DNA from: an uncultured SAR116 cluster alpha proteobacterium
GTDB lineage: Bacteria > Pseudomonadota > Alphaproteobacteria > Puniceispirillales > Marisalimonadaceae
Length of the DNA: 64,000 nt
NCBI GenBank assembly: GCA_902529515.1
Contig: CABZWX010000001.1
Coordinates: 62,001-126,000 of the forward strand
Direction of reading: 5' to 3'
A program made the translations under genes and the position numbers. Below the pieces are notes generated by a model. The model was not told where the DNA came from. It ran no database searches and saw only the letters and a list, made by a program, of their open reading frames with translations. Positions 9,960 through 18,364 of the stretch are shown in pieces. Position 1 is the first letter of the stretch; the number at the start of each line of letters is the position of its first letter.

Positions 9960-10574
9960 CTATTTATATTTTGATATAAAATCTTCAACACTTAAAGTTC
10001 TAAAGTCGTCTAAGGAAGATCCTATTTTCTCATGAGACCAATTCCACCATTGAATTTCAGACAATTGAATTGCAATTTTTTCTGAAAACCTTCTTCTAAT
10101 AATTTTAGCGGGATTTCCTGCTACAATAGTATAACTTTCCACATCTTTGGTAACAACAGAACCAGCTCCAATTATAGCACCATCTCCAACTGTAATGTCA
10201 GGTTTAACAATAGCAGCATGTCCTATCCATGTGTCATTGCCAATTATAGTTTTTCTGGAATACCGGTTTTTAAAAAAATCTTTGTCATGTTCTTTGTCTT
10301 CCCAATAGTCAGTTGATCTATATAAAAAATGATGAAGACTTGCTTTTTCCATTGGATGGTCCGTTGGACCTATTCTAACAGAGCTTGCAATATTAGAAAA
10401 TTTTTTTATGTCTGTATTGGCTATATCACAAAATCTTGTACAATAAGAATAATCACCGAAATTAGAATTTGAAATAATAGAATATTCACCTATTTCAACA
10501 AATGAACCAAAATCACTGTCTACAACTTGACAATCTGAGTGAATTAAAGGTCTGTTTTTATCAAGTTTTTTCAT
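9960..10574 (-). CDS. phosphonate-cluster hexapeptide-repeat acyltransferase
   Basis: Left-handed beta-helix hexapeptide repeats (IGNDTWIGHAAIVKPDITVGDGAIIGAGSVVTKDVESYTIVAGNPAKIIRRRF). Confidence 0.88.
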   Translation of the reverse strand: MKKLDKNRPLIHSDCQVVDSDFGSFVEIGEYSIISNSNFGDYSYCTRFCDIANTDIKKFSNIASSVRIGPTDHPMEKASLHHFLYRSTDYWEDKEHDKDFFKNRYSRKTIIGNDTWIGHAAIVKPDITVGDGAIIGAGSVVTKDVESYTIVAGNPAKIIRRRFSEKIAIQLSEIQWWNWSHEKIGSSLDDFRTLSVEDFISKYK

Positions 10575-10644
10575 GTTAATAACTAGGTGCTAAAAAAATA
10601 AAAACATTGAGATATGTTAACTCTAGTATCTTCAATCGTTACTC

Positions 10645-11571
10645 CTATTTATAAAAAATTTCATCTAACCAGTAAGGATTAGACCAAGCATATTTACCAT
10701 ACTCGTTTAATACTGTTACTCTAAAAAAACTTGTATCAAGCTTATTTAAATCAAATTTGGCACTTGTAATGTTGTAACCATTTTTGGAAAGGCAGGTATT
10801 AGAGGAGCCTGAAATAATTATGTGTGAAGCTGGACTACATTGTATTAAAAGTTCATTATCATCAAGTTCTATATTATGTATTGCTATCCCTGTAGAAGAG
10901 TAATAATTGCCATTTTTAAGAGAATATAAAATATTTTGTATAGACAGGTTTTTGCATTTTACGAATACCCAACCTCCTAAAGCATCTTCTTTATGAAAAT
11001 GCGAATCGTCAGATGCAGTTAGTAAAATTTTTTTATTATTATTTAGTAGGAAGTCAGCTGTAGCTATTCCACTACCTCTATTTGAGCTAATTGTTGCTGC
11101 GTGATTATAGATTTCAACTGCGTGAGCATTACTTACTTTAATGGCCTCATCAGAAGATAATGAATACCACTCTGGATGAGCTATTGTTACAAATGCTCCA
11201 GTCTCTATGATTCTGTTAAGTAGTTCATCTACTGTTTCATTATCAGATGCAATTTTGAAATCTAAAGGCAAACCGTTAGCAACAAGATGCCACAAGCCAG
11301 CTCTTTCGTACTTTTTCCCTTTTACATGAATTTCAGCACTTGGAATTGTAATAAAATCTTTAAAATTAAAATCAGAAACATCATTTACACTTTCTGCAGC
11401 AAATCTCTTGTCATGCCATAAATGATCAGAAAGACATGTAAAATCATAGCTATATGATTTGTAAAACTCAATCACAGTTTTTGGTTTAAGCAGTCCGTCA
11501 GAGTAATCGCTATGTCCATGCAAATTGCCTTTGTAAAATTTTCCAGATTTGTCAAATGGTTTTAATTTCAT
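10645..11571 (-). CDS. PHP-domain metal-dependent phosphoesterase
   Basis: GNLHGHSDYSDGLLKPKTVIEFYKSYSYDFTCLSDHLWHD; later IAHPEW and TASDDSH motifs. Confidence 0.82.
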   Translation of the reverse strand: MKLKPFDKSGKFYKGNLHGHSDYSDGLLKPKTVIEFYKSYSYDFTCLSDHLWHDKRFAAESVNDVSDFNFKDFITIPSAEIHVKGKKYERAGLWHLVANGLPLDFKIASDNETVDELLNRIIETGAFVTIAHPEWYSLSSDEAIKVSNAHAVEIYNHAATISSNRGSGIATADFLLNNNKKILLTASDDSHFHKEDALGGWVFVKCKNLSIQNILYSLKNGNYYSSTGIAIHNIELDDNELLIQCSPASHIIISGSSNTCLSKNGYNITSAKFDLNKLDTSFFRVTVLNEYGKYAWSNPYWLDEIFYK

Positions 11572-11652
11572 ACTATCCCCTTTTTTAGAAGATCATTACG
11601 AAATAATTTTTCATTTTTTTAACAAATATTTTAATAAAAAATTAAATTTCAA

Positions 11653-12117
11653 TTACCAGAATTTCCACCATGGCTTATCTTTTGTACCATTAGAAGAGTT
11701 TGTATCTTTTAGAGGTTCGATATCTTTTTTAACAGTTTCTAATCCACCTGTACCAGTTTGGCCAAATTTTTCCGAGGCAGCTTTTTTTGCGATTTCGTAT
11801 GCTTCTGTTAATTTTACTTTAGCTTCCTCAGGTTTTTTTTGTGCACACATTTCAAAACCTTCTAACAGCATTTTTTCGACTGTATCAGCGTCAGATTTAT
11901 CTATTCTAGGTAACTCTAATCTTATTCTGGCTCTTAACATAAGAAGGTTAACATCATCACATTTATCTATAAGTTTTTGAAAAATTTCTTCTGTATTAAC
12001 TAATGTTCCAGCTTCCTGAGAAGACACCTCATTGCTTATATTTTTTGTATCTTTGCTTTGAGCTTGAACAAGTAACGGGTAAATTAAAAAAACTATTATT
12101 AAAATATATCTATTCAT
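11653..12117 (-). CDS. small exported protein of unknown function, phn transporter-linked
   Basis: N-terminal signal peptide (MNRYILIIVFLIYPLLVQAQ), charged body, C-terminal KPWWKFW; 10 bp downstream of phnE. Confidence 0.6.
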   Translation of the reverse strand: MNRYILIIVFLIYPLLVQAQSKDTKNISNEVSSQEAGTLVNTEEIFQKLIDKCDDVNLLMLRARIRLELPRIDKSDADTVEKMLLEGFEMCAQKKPEEAKVKLTEAYEIAKKAASEKFGQTGTGGLETVKKDIEPLKDTNSSNGTKDKPWWKFW

Positions 12118-12127
12118 AGTAAATCCT

Positions 12128-13486
12128 TTATTTCTTATCCTCTATACCAATTAATAATCTTCTTAGTTTGGCTGACATAGTATCAATGCACATTACAGCA
12201 ACTAAAACTAAAATTGCCATGTAAGCAACGTTTTCAAAATCATTTCCAGTCATTAATGCCCCAAGGAAATGTAAGCCTATACCTCCAGCACCCATTGCCC
12301 CAATAATTACGGCAGCTCTTGTGTTAGATTCTAGGTAATATAAACTTTGTGAAATGAAAATTGGTAGTATTTGTGGAATGATACCAAATCTATGTTGAAG
12401 AACTTTGTTTGCACCAGTTGACTGGATACCTTCTTTATCTTTTTTATCAGTATTTTCTATAGCTTCAGACATTAATTTACCAAGAGTGCCTGTGTCTGTA
12501 AATGCGATTGCAAAAATTCCGGTAAAAAGTCCCGGACCGAAAGCTCTAAGGAATATTAAACTCCAAATTAACATATCTATTCCACGAAGCATGTCGAAGA
12601 GTCTTCTCAGAAAAAACCTTATTGAGGAAAGTGGAGTAACATTGTAAGCAGCAAGAAAAGCTAGTGGAAGACCAACCATTGAGGCAATTAATGTTCCAAG
12701 AATGGCCATTAATAATGTTTCAACCATAGCAAACAAAACGGTGTTGTGGTGCCATATTTCATTTTCTAAAAATTCATTTACAACAAGATTAAAATTTGAA
12801 ATTTTTGGATCTACTCTGTCTTCATTAAACATAAGTGATATAGCGTCAAGAAATCCCTTTCCAACAAGAGGGCTATCGAAATCAAACCAAAAATATTTCC
12901 ATCCTAACTCGTATCTATGAACTTCGACTTTTGATCCATATACCTGAAGCCTTTCATATAAAGAAGGTCTCACTTCAACTTTATTTTCTGTTGCACGCAT
13001 CCAACTTGGCAACATACTTTCCTTTCCAACATACCCATCAACATAAGGTTTACCATTTTTATTAAGCTTAAAAATGAATGGTTCATTGATATTAGGAAAA
13101 TTTCTCATTTCCACTCTATTTGGAAAGAAAACAAACTGACCACCATTATCAAAGTTAACAATTGTAGATTGATTATTTTTATTTCTAATAAGCCAAGTGG
13201 GATCATCTTTATAAACATGCCTATGACCACCCTCAAATCTTACATCAATTTTCTGAGGATCTTTCCAATTCATTTTTATATGGTCTTTGTGAGCATATAT
13301 ATCTAACATAAACATAGACGCTCGATCTTTATTCCACTTTTTAGCTAAGTTAGGTAGATCAAAGTGTATTATTGACCCAATTAAATAAACCATAAACATA
13401 AATCCAGTTATAATAAGAATTCTAATATGTTTTTTATGTTTTAGATCAACTGCATCAATAACATTTTGATTTAATACTTGCTCCAT
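12128..13486 (-). CDS. phnE: phosphonate ABC transporter permease PhnE (long form)
   Basis: ETLLMAILGTLIASMVGLPLAFLAAYNV...RAAVIIGAMGAGGIGLHFLGALMTGNDFENVAYM; about 170-residue non-membrane segment after the first TM. Confidence 0.92.
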   Translation of the reverse strand: MEQVLNQNVIDAVDLKHKKHIRILIITGFMFMVYLIGSIIHFDLPNLAKKWNKDRASMFMLDIYAHKDHIKMNWKDPQKIDVRFEGGHRHVYKDDPTWLIRNKNNQSTIVNFDNGGQFVFFPNRVEMRNFPNINEPFIFKLNKNGKPYVDGYVGKESMLPSWMRATENKVEVRPSLYERLQVYGSKVEVHRYELGWKYFWFDFDSPLVGKGFLDAISLMFNEDRVDPKISNFNLVVNEFLENEIWHHNTVLFAMVETLLMAILGTLIASMVGLPLAFLAAYNVTPLSSIRFFLRRLFDMLRGIDMLIWSLIFLRAFGPGLFTGIFAIAFTDTGTLGKLMSEAIENTDKKDKEGIQSTGANKVLQHRFGIIPQILPIFISQSLYYLESNTRAAVIIGAMGAGGIGLHFLGALMTGNDFENVAYMAILVLVAVMCIDTMSAKLRRLLIGIEDKK

Positions 13487-14340
13487 TACTTATTGTCTCC
13501 AATTAATCTACCCCTAAGAAATCTGGAGAAATAATCTAAGGAAATTATAGTGATAACTAATAAAAACATAATAGCTATAATTTCGTCTCCATATCTAAAC
13601 TGAATTACAGCAGACAATGCTTCTCCAATACCTCCAGCACCTACAAAACCAAGGATGGTTGACGCTCTTACATTAATTTCTAACCTCAGAAGGGTGTATG
13701 AGATAAACAAAGGTATTACTTGAGGAATAACTGCAAATCTAACTCGTTGCCACCAACTTGCTCCACAAGATTGTAAACCTTCAATTGGTTTGTTATCAGC
13801 ATTTTCAATAGCTTCAGAGAATAATTTTCCTAGAGCTCCAGCAGTATGAATTACTATTGCAATAACTGCAGGTAATTCTGATTTTCCCATCAGATACAAA
13901 AATATCATAGCAATAACCAACTCAGGAAATGATCTCAAAATGTCCATGGTTCTTCTTGAGAAAGTAACTATATATTGGTTTTTAATTAAATTTTTACTTG
14001 CAAACAGGCTCAAGAGAAGAGCAAAAATTGCCCCGAATAGTGTTGAAAAAAAAGCCATGTTTATTGTTGATATTAAATCTGGAAGATATTTGAATACATA
14101 TGCATACCATCTCCAACCAGACTCAAATGCTTCTTTGAAAAGATCAACAGGGTAGTCAAAAAATTTACTCAATCCCCTTTGAAAGCTTCCTGCATTATTT
14201 TCTTCTGCTATTGTAAGTCCACTGGAAAGAAGAAATAAAATAGCCAAAATGCTTATGAAAGAATAAATTAATCTTTTAAAAGCCATTGCTTTTAGGTTTT
14301 TCTCAATTGTCTCAAAACCTAAAATATTGTCTGAATACAT
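13486..14340 (-). CDS. phnE: phosphonate ABC transporter permease PhnE (second subunit)
   Basis: INMAFFSTLFGAIFALLLSLFASKN...VRASTILGFVGAGGIGEALSAVI. The ORF-track start (14397, TTG) lies inside a 12-bp inverted repeat; ATG at 14338-14340 preferred. Confidence 0.9.
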   Translation of the reverse strand: MYSDNILGFETIEKNLKAMAFKRLIYSFISILAILFLLSSGLTIAEENNAGSFQRGLSKFFDYPVDLFKEAFESGWRWYAYVFKYLPDLISTINMAFFSTLFGAIFALLLSLFASKNLIKNQYIVTFSRRTMDILRSFPELVIAMIFLYLMGKSELPAVIAIVIHTAGALGKLFSEAIENADNKPIEGLQSCGASWWQRVRFAVIPQVIPLFISYTLLRLEINVRASTILGFVGAGGIGEALSAVIQFRYGDEIIAIMFLLVITIISLDYFSRFLRGRLIGDNK

Positions 14341-14383
14341 TTTACTTCCAACTATAATATTATTATTGATTGAGTTAATAAAG

Positions 14384-14429
14384 TATGCAAAAGACAACTA
14401 ATTACTGTCTTTTGCATATTAGTAATTAG
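14384..14429 (-). other. intercistronic phnD-phnE inverted repeats (two overlapping)
   Basis: TATGCAAAAGAC (14384-14395) / GTCTTTTGCATA (14407-14418), 12-bp perfect stem; CTAATTACT (14398-14406) / AGTAATTAG (14421-14429), 9-bp perfect stem. Confidence 0.75.
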
Positions 14430-15385
14430 CCTTTTTTCTTCTTGGCTTCTAATTTTGCTTTTCTAGCTTTTACAATTACTTCATAGAAACTATGATCAAC
14501 TGGAACCCAAGCTTTTACAATGCCATTTGCAACATCTTCACTGCATTTTGGATCATTTTTGTGTATCCATTGCTTCAATCCAACCATAACATCTCTAGCT
14601 TCCTGTGGTAATTTCTTTGGCATTACAATCGGGCCATTAGGAATTAACTTTGATGACCAAACCTGAACTAGGTCGTCCATATTTAAGATACCTTTATCAA
14701 CCATTTTTCTTAAATTACCAGATGAGTATCCTTCTTCCCATTTACCAACACCAGATACCCATGTAACACCAGCATCAACGTCTCCATTTAAAACAGCTAA
14801 TACATTGTTTTCGTGTCCGCCAGAAAACTGTGTCTTTGAGAAGTAAGTATCAATATTAACGTTATATAATTCTGGTAATTCAATAGATGGGATTAGATAT
14901 CCAGAAGTAGAATTAGGATCAGCAAAACCTAATTTTTTTCCTTTAAGATCATCCAGAGATTTAATACCTGAATCTTTCCTAGCTACCATTACTGAATAAT
15001 ATCCAGTATCGCCAGTAGGTTGCATTCTAGTTAAAATTGGTACAACGGCATTTGGATCTTGTAGATAAATTCCAGCATAGCCAGAAGAACCAAACCATGT
15101 GTAATCAAGGTTGCCACCAAGCATTGATTCCATGGTTCCAGCATAATCTTTGAATGTAAACAATTTAGCTGGTACACTATATGCTTTTTCAACATAATCT
15201 TTTAGACATCCATTTCTTGCAATGATATCTTGCGATGCTTCATCTCCAAGAAAACCAATTCTGAACTCAGGCTGAAATTTACTGAGGTCCATTTTTGGTC
15301 CATCGTATTTTTTATCTGCATTAGCTGTAGAAACCATTAAAAAAGCGGTCACTACAGCTAAAAAACTATATAATTTTTTTAACAT
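14426..15385 (-). CDS. phnD: phosphonate ABC transporter substrate-binding protein PhnD
   Basis: Signal peptide; FRIGFLGDEASQDIIARNGCLKDYVEKAYSVPAKLFTFKDYAGTMESMLGGNLDYTWFGSSGYAG. Confidence 0.94.
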   Translation of the reverse strand: MLKKLYSFLAVVTAFLMVSTANADKKYDGPKMDLSKFQPEFRIGFLGDEASQDIIARNGCLKDYVEKAYSVPAKLFTFKDYAGTMESMLGGNLDYTWFGSSGYAGIYLQDPNAVVPILTRMQPTGDTGYYSVMVARKDSGIKSLDDLKGKKLGFADPNSTSGYLIPSIELPELYNVNIDTYFSKTQFSGGHENNVLAVLNGDVDAGVTWVSGVGKWEEGYSSGNLRKMVDKGILNMDDLVQVWSSKLIPNGPIVMPKKLPQEARDVMVGLKQWIHKNDPKCSEDVANGIVKAWVPVDHSFYEVIVKARKAKLEAKKKKG

Positions 15386-15432
15386 TTATGTTTCTCCATT
15401 TATTTAAGTTTGGTCTTCTAATTTTCATAAGT

Positions 15433-16248
15433 TCATGCAGTCTTCTTAATATCTGCGCTCTCTAATGAAACTGATGTCATAGTGCCTTCAAAAGCTTCGT
15501 CAGCTTCAGCACCATAAATTTCTCTAGCTTTTTGATTTGTAAGTTTTGATGGTAAATCATCAAACACTATTTCTCCGTTCTGCATACCAATAATACGATC
15601 ACAATACTGCTTTGCAGTATCTAGAGTATGTAGGTTACAAATCACTGTGATATTTTGTTCATCATGAATTTTTCTAAGAGATTCCATAACAAGTCTAGCA
15701 TTTAAAGGATCTAATGAAGCTATAGGTTCATCTGCAAGGATTAGTTTAGGGTCTTGCATCATAGCTCTACATATTGCAACTCTTTGTTGCTGACCACCGG
15801 AGAGTGTTTCAGCTCTTTGTAGAGCAGTCTGTATCATGCCAAATTTGTCTAATAAGTTTAATGCGGCATATCTTTCTTCAGATGTAAAAAGTTTTAGACT
15901 AGCACGCACAGTAGACATCTCATTCAATTTGCCTAAAATAACATTTGTAAGAACATCCAATCTTGGAACAAGATTAAACTGTTGAAATATCATGGCACAA
16001 TTTTTTTGCCATGCGAGTTTATCCTTTTTCTTCAAATCTAATATATTTTGATCTTGGAAAAGAATTTCGCCAGAGGTAGCGTCAGTGAGTCTGTTTATTG
16101 TTCTTAATAATGTAGATTTACCAGCACCTGATCTTCCAATAATTCCAATCATTGAGGAATTTTCAACATTTATTGTTACATTATTAACAGCTTTAACTTG
16201 ATCAAAATATTTAGAAATATTAATTATTTTAAGCATAAAAATCTCCAT
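15433..16248 (-). CDS. phnC: phosphonate ABC transporter ATP-binding protein PhnC
   Basis: GRSGAGKSTLLRTINRL, LSGGQQQRVAICRAMMQDPKLILADEPIASLDP. Confidence 0.94.
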   Translation of the reverse strand: MEIFMLKIINISKYFDQVKAVNNVTINVENSSMIGIIGRSGAGKSTLLRTINRLTDATSGEILFQDQNILDLKKKDKLAWQKNCAMIFQQFNLVPRLDVLTNVILGKLNEMSTVRASLKLFTSEERYAALNLLDKFGMIQTALQRAETLSGGQQQRVAICRAMMQDPKLILADEPIASLDPLNARLVMESLRKIHDEQNITVICNLHTLDTAKQYCDRIIGMQNGEIVFDDLPSKLTNQKAREIYGAEADEAFEGTMTSVSLESADIKKTA

Positions 16249-16410
16249 GATTCTTTACTTTTTGATCTTCAAATATTTCAGTTTTGTTTAATTTTTATTT
16301 CTAAATTGTTAAATTAAAATTTAGTTATAGAAATCAGTAGTTTAATTATAGAAAAAAATTATTTCTTATTTGAATGTTATATGAATGATCAATATAAAAA
16401 ATAATTTTTT

Positions 16411-16428
16411 GATGATTAAAGAATCATC
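16411..16428 (-). terminator. possible weak terminator hairpin downstream of phosphatase gene
   Basis: GATGATT-AAAG-AATCATC, 7-bp stem; minus-strand continuation AAAAAATTATTTTTT. Confidence 0.35.
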
Positions 16429-16431
16429 TTG

Positions 16432-17004
16432 TTAACATTTCCAATTTAAAACAAAGTTTTTTTGCTCATCTGTATCAATTGATCCTGGTCTATATTTTCT
16501 TATAAATTTAATGGCATCTTTTGTGGATATTCCTAATTTAGCTAATAATAATGATGCGATTGTACCAGTTCTACCTAATCCCGCCTTACAATGTATAATA
16601 ATATTTTTTTCTTTTTTTAAAAAATTTTCTAGATCCGAGAGAAGTAAATTTAACTTTAAAAGTGAATTTTTAGTAGGTATATCAAAGTCAGTTATTGGAA
16701 AGTGAAACCAAGCGAAGTTATTTAATTTAATTTCCTTTGTTAAATTCTCGCATCCAAGTGATTTTAATTCTGATGTTTCTAAAAGAGACACAATAATGTC
16801 AATTTGGTGATTTTTAAAAATTTTTAGTGTATTCTCAATTCCAATAATTTGGTTGTTAGAATCTAACAATGTGCCAGGACAGCCACATAACCCTAGTTTT
16901 CCAAAGTTTTGAGAATAATGAAATTCGCTAAAATAAATATCTTTTAATGGTATCCATGTAATTAGATCATCTTTTTGTAATTCATATGTTAAATTAACTA
17001 CCAT
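16432..17004 (-). CDS. PTP/dual-specificity-type phosphatase
   Basis: HCX5R active site HCKAGLGRTGTIASLLLAKLG. Confidence 0.85.
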   Translation of the reverse strand: MVVNLTYELQKDDLITWIPLKDIYFSEFHYSQNFGKLGLCGCPGTLLDSNNQIIGIENTLKIFKNHQIDIIVSLLETSELKSLGCENLTKEIKLNNFAWFHFPITDFDIPTKNSLLKLNLLLSDLENFLKKEKNIIIHCKAGLGRTGTIASLLLAKLGISTKDAIKFIRKYRPGSIDTDEQKNFVLNWKC

Positions 17005-17217
17005 AAAATTAAGTATACAGTTATTGATTACAAAAATATTAAGCTCAATATTACTGAATGGACTCTATTTGCAATCTTATATTGTTTTCTTTTCTTAAGG
17101 AAAAGCTTAATTTTACTGAGTATCTCCTAATACTTGAATTTTTTGTAGGCGTTATAATATTAATATCAGGATAATGATTTTGAACATGATATTAAAGATG
17201 CTTTCAGAAATTAGAAA

Positions 17218-17469
17218 GTGCTAGCATTGGACATCACAAATAACCCAAATAAAATTGCCATTATAGTTGCTTTTACCTTTTTAATTGCTGGCATTGTAGA
17301 AGGAATTATAGGTATTGATCTTCCAACTACATCTATTACCATCACGACATTTTTTGTTTCACCGTTACTAGCTTTAGGATTAAATTTAGTCCCAATGACA
17401 GTTGCAAATATTTGTCAATTTAGTAAGTCTCATAACCCTAAGCAAATAATGAGTAGATATTTTATTTAA
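17218..17469 (+). pseudogene. truncated TauE/SafE family permease (N-terminal remnant)
   Basis: FLIAGIVEGIIGIDLPTTSITITTFFVSPLLALGLNLVPMTVANICQFSKSHNP aligns with 20985-21773 (FLMAGIVKGVLGIGLPTTAITIMTFFVSPLMALGLNLIPMTVTNIWQFSKADDP), then frame loss; homologous TTG start at 17227. Confidence 0.88.
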
Positions 17470-17509
17470 TTCCTAAAAATTATTAAGAATTTTGCTTAAA
17501 AATTATGAA

Positions 17510-17983
17510 TTAAGGGTTTTTAAAGAAACTAAGTGCTTCAGAAAGTACTCTAATGTTATCTTTTGATAATAAAATAGCATTTTTAAAGTAGGAAGCTGCA
17601 ATTTCATTATTACCCAGCTTTACCTCTAATTTTCCCAAATTAAGATTTACATCTGCTCTTTGACATAGATCAATGTTCAAGCAATTTAAATAATCAGCCT
17701 TTGCATTTTTATAATCTTTAATAAAGAAATAAGTATTAGCTCTATTAATTAAGCTCTCAACAAGGTAACTATTAGGTATATCTTTACTCTTAATGTTAAT
17801 AGAAAGTAGATTTATGACACCCTGGTAATCTTTTAATTGAAACTTTTCTTTAGCTGCTTCTACATTTTGAACAAAATTAATTTTGGGTAGTTTGATGAAA
17901 GTGTCGTTAGTGGGCAATGCTGCTAACAGTACCGAATTAAAATTAATAAATAAAAAGATTGAGAAAATAATTCTAAGAATCAA
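17510..17983 (-). CDS. TPR-like exported protein
   Basis: Signal peptide plus tetratricopeptide-like helices (NRANTYFFIKDYKNAKADYLNCLNID...NLGKLEVKLGNNEIAASYFKNAILL). Confidence 0.65.
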   Translation of the reverse strand: MILRIIFSIFLFINFNSVLLAALPTNDTFIKLPKINFVQNVEAAKEKFQLKDYQGVINLLSINIKSKDIPNSYLVESLINRANTYFFIKDYKNAKADYLNCLNIDLCQRADVNLNLGKLEVKLGNNEIAASYFKNAILLSKDNIRVLSEALSFFKNP

Positions 17984-18001
17984 AGGAAGCTTTCATAAAT
18001 A

Positions 18002-18040
18002 TTACAAATTTATTACAATATTATTAAATTTTTGTGACAA
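18002..18040 (-). promoter_or_regulatory. candidate Pho-box-like periodic repeats upstream of the TPR gene
   Basis: TTACAA (18002), TTACAA (18013), TTAAAT (18024), TGACAA (18035): four units at exact 11-bp period (minus: TTGTCA-N5-ATTTAA-N5-TTGTAA-N5-TTGTAA). Confidence 0.4.
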
Positions 18041-18055
18041 ATCAAGTTTTTAATT

Positions 18056-18260
18056 TTATGTAAGCATTCTAGGAAAAAAATAATCTATTACTTGCCCGTT
18101 CGAAAAATAAGGTATTTTAAAAGTATTTTCAGGATACTCTATGATAACAACACCACAAGTAACTAAATTGGCAGGTAACTTATTATGTCCTGTAGTTGTA
18201 AGTTGATAAATTAATGAATTTAAAATGGGCTTTATTATAACAAAATTAATGTAAGCTTAG
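18056..18260 (-). pseudogene. C-terminal remnant of a SixA-type phosphohistidine phosphatase
   Basis: Minus-strand frame gives VIIKPILNSLIYQLTTTGHNKLPANLVTCGVVIIEYPENTFKIPYFSNGQVIDYFFPRMLT*, aligning with the C-terminus of 25417-25920 (VIIGHNPILNLLMYELTTKGHNKLPTNLVTCGVVVIEYSKNNFKTPVFTNGEVVDYFFPRMYM*); GHN replaced by K through a 6-nt deletion; no start codon. Confidence 0.88.
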
Positions 18261-18364
18261 AAGAGATGTTAAGCTTAGTTTAATTTGTAAAAATTTTTCA
18301 GAAATAAATTTGTAATAAATCCAATATATGTAGAGATCTTAATTAAAATAAACTCTGTTTATAT

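Noticed and set aside
18284-18316. TTGTAA repeats upstream of plcP as a Pho box
   Set aside because: Spacing is 25 bp, not a multiple of 11, and intermediate units do not fit
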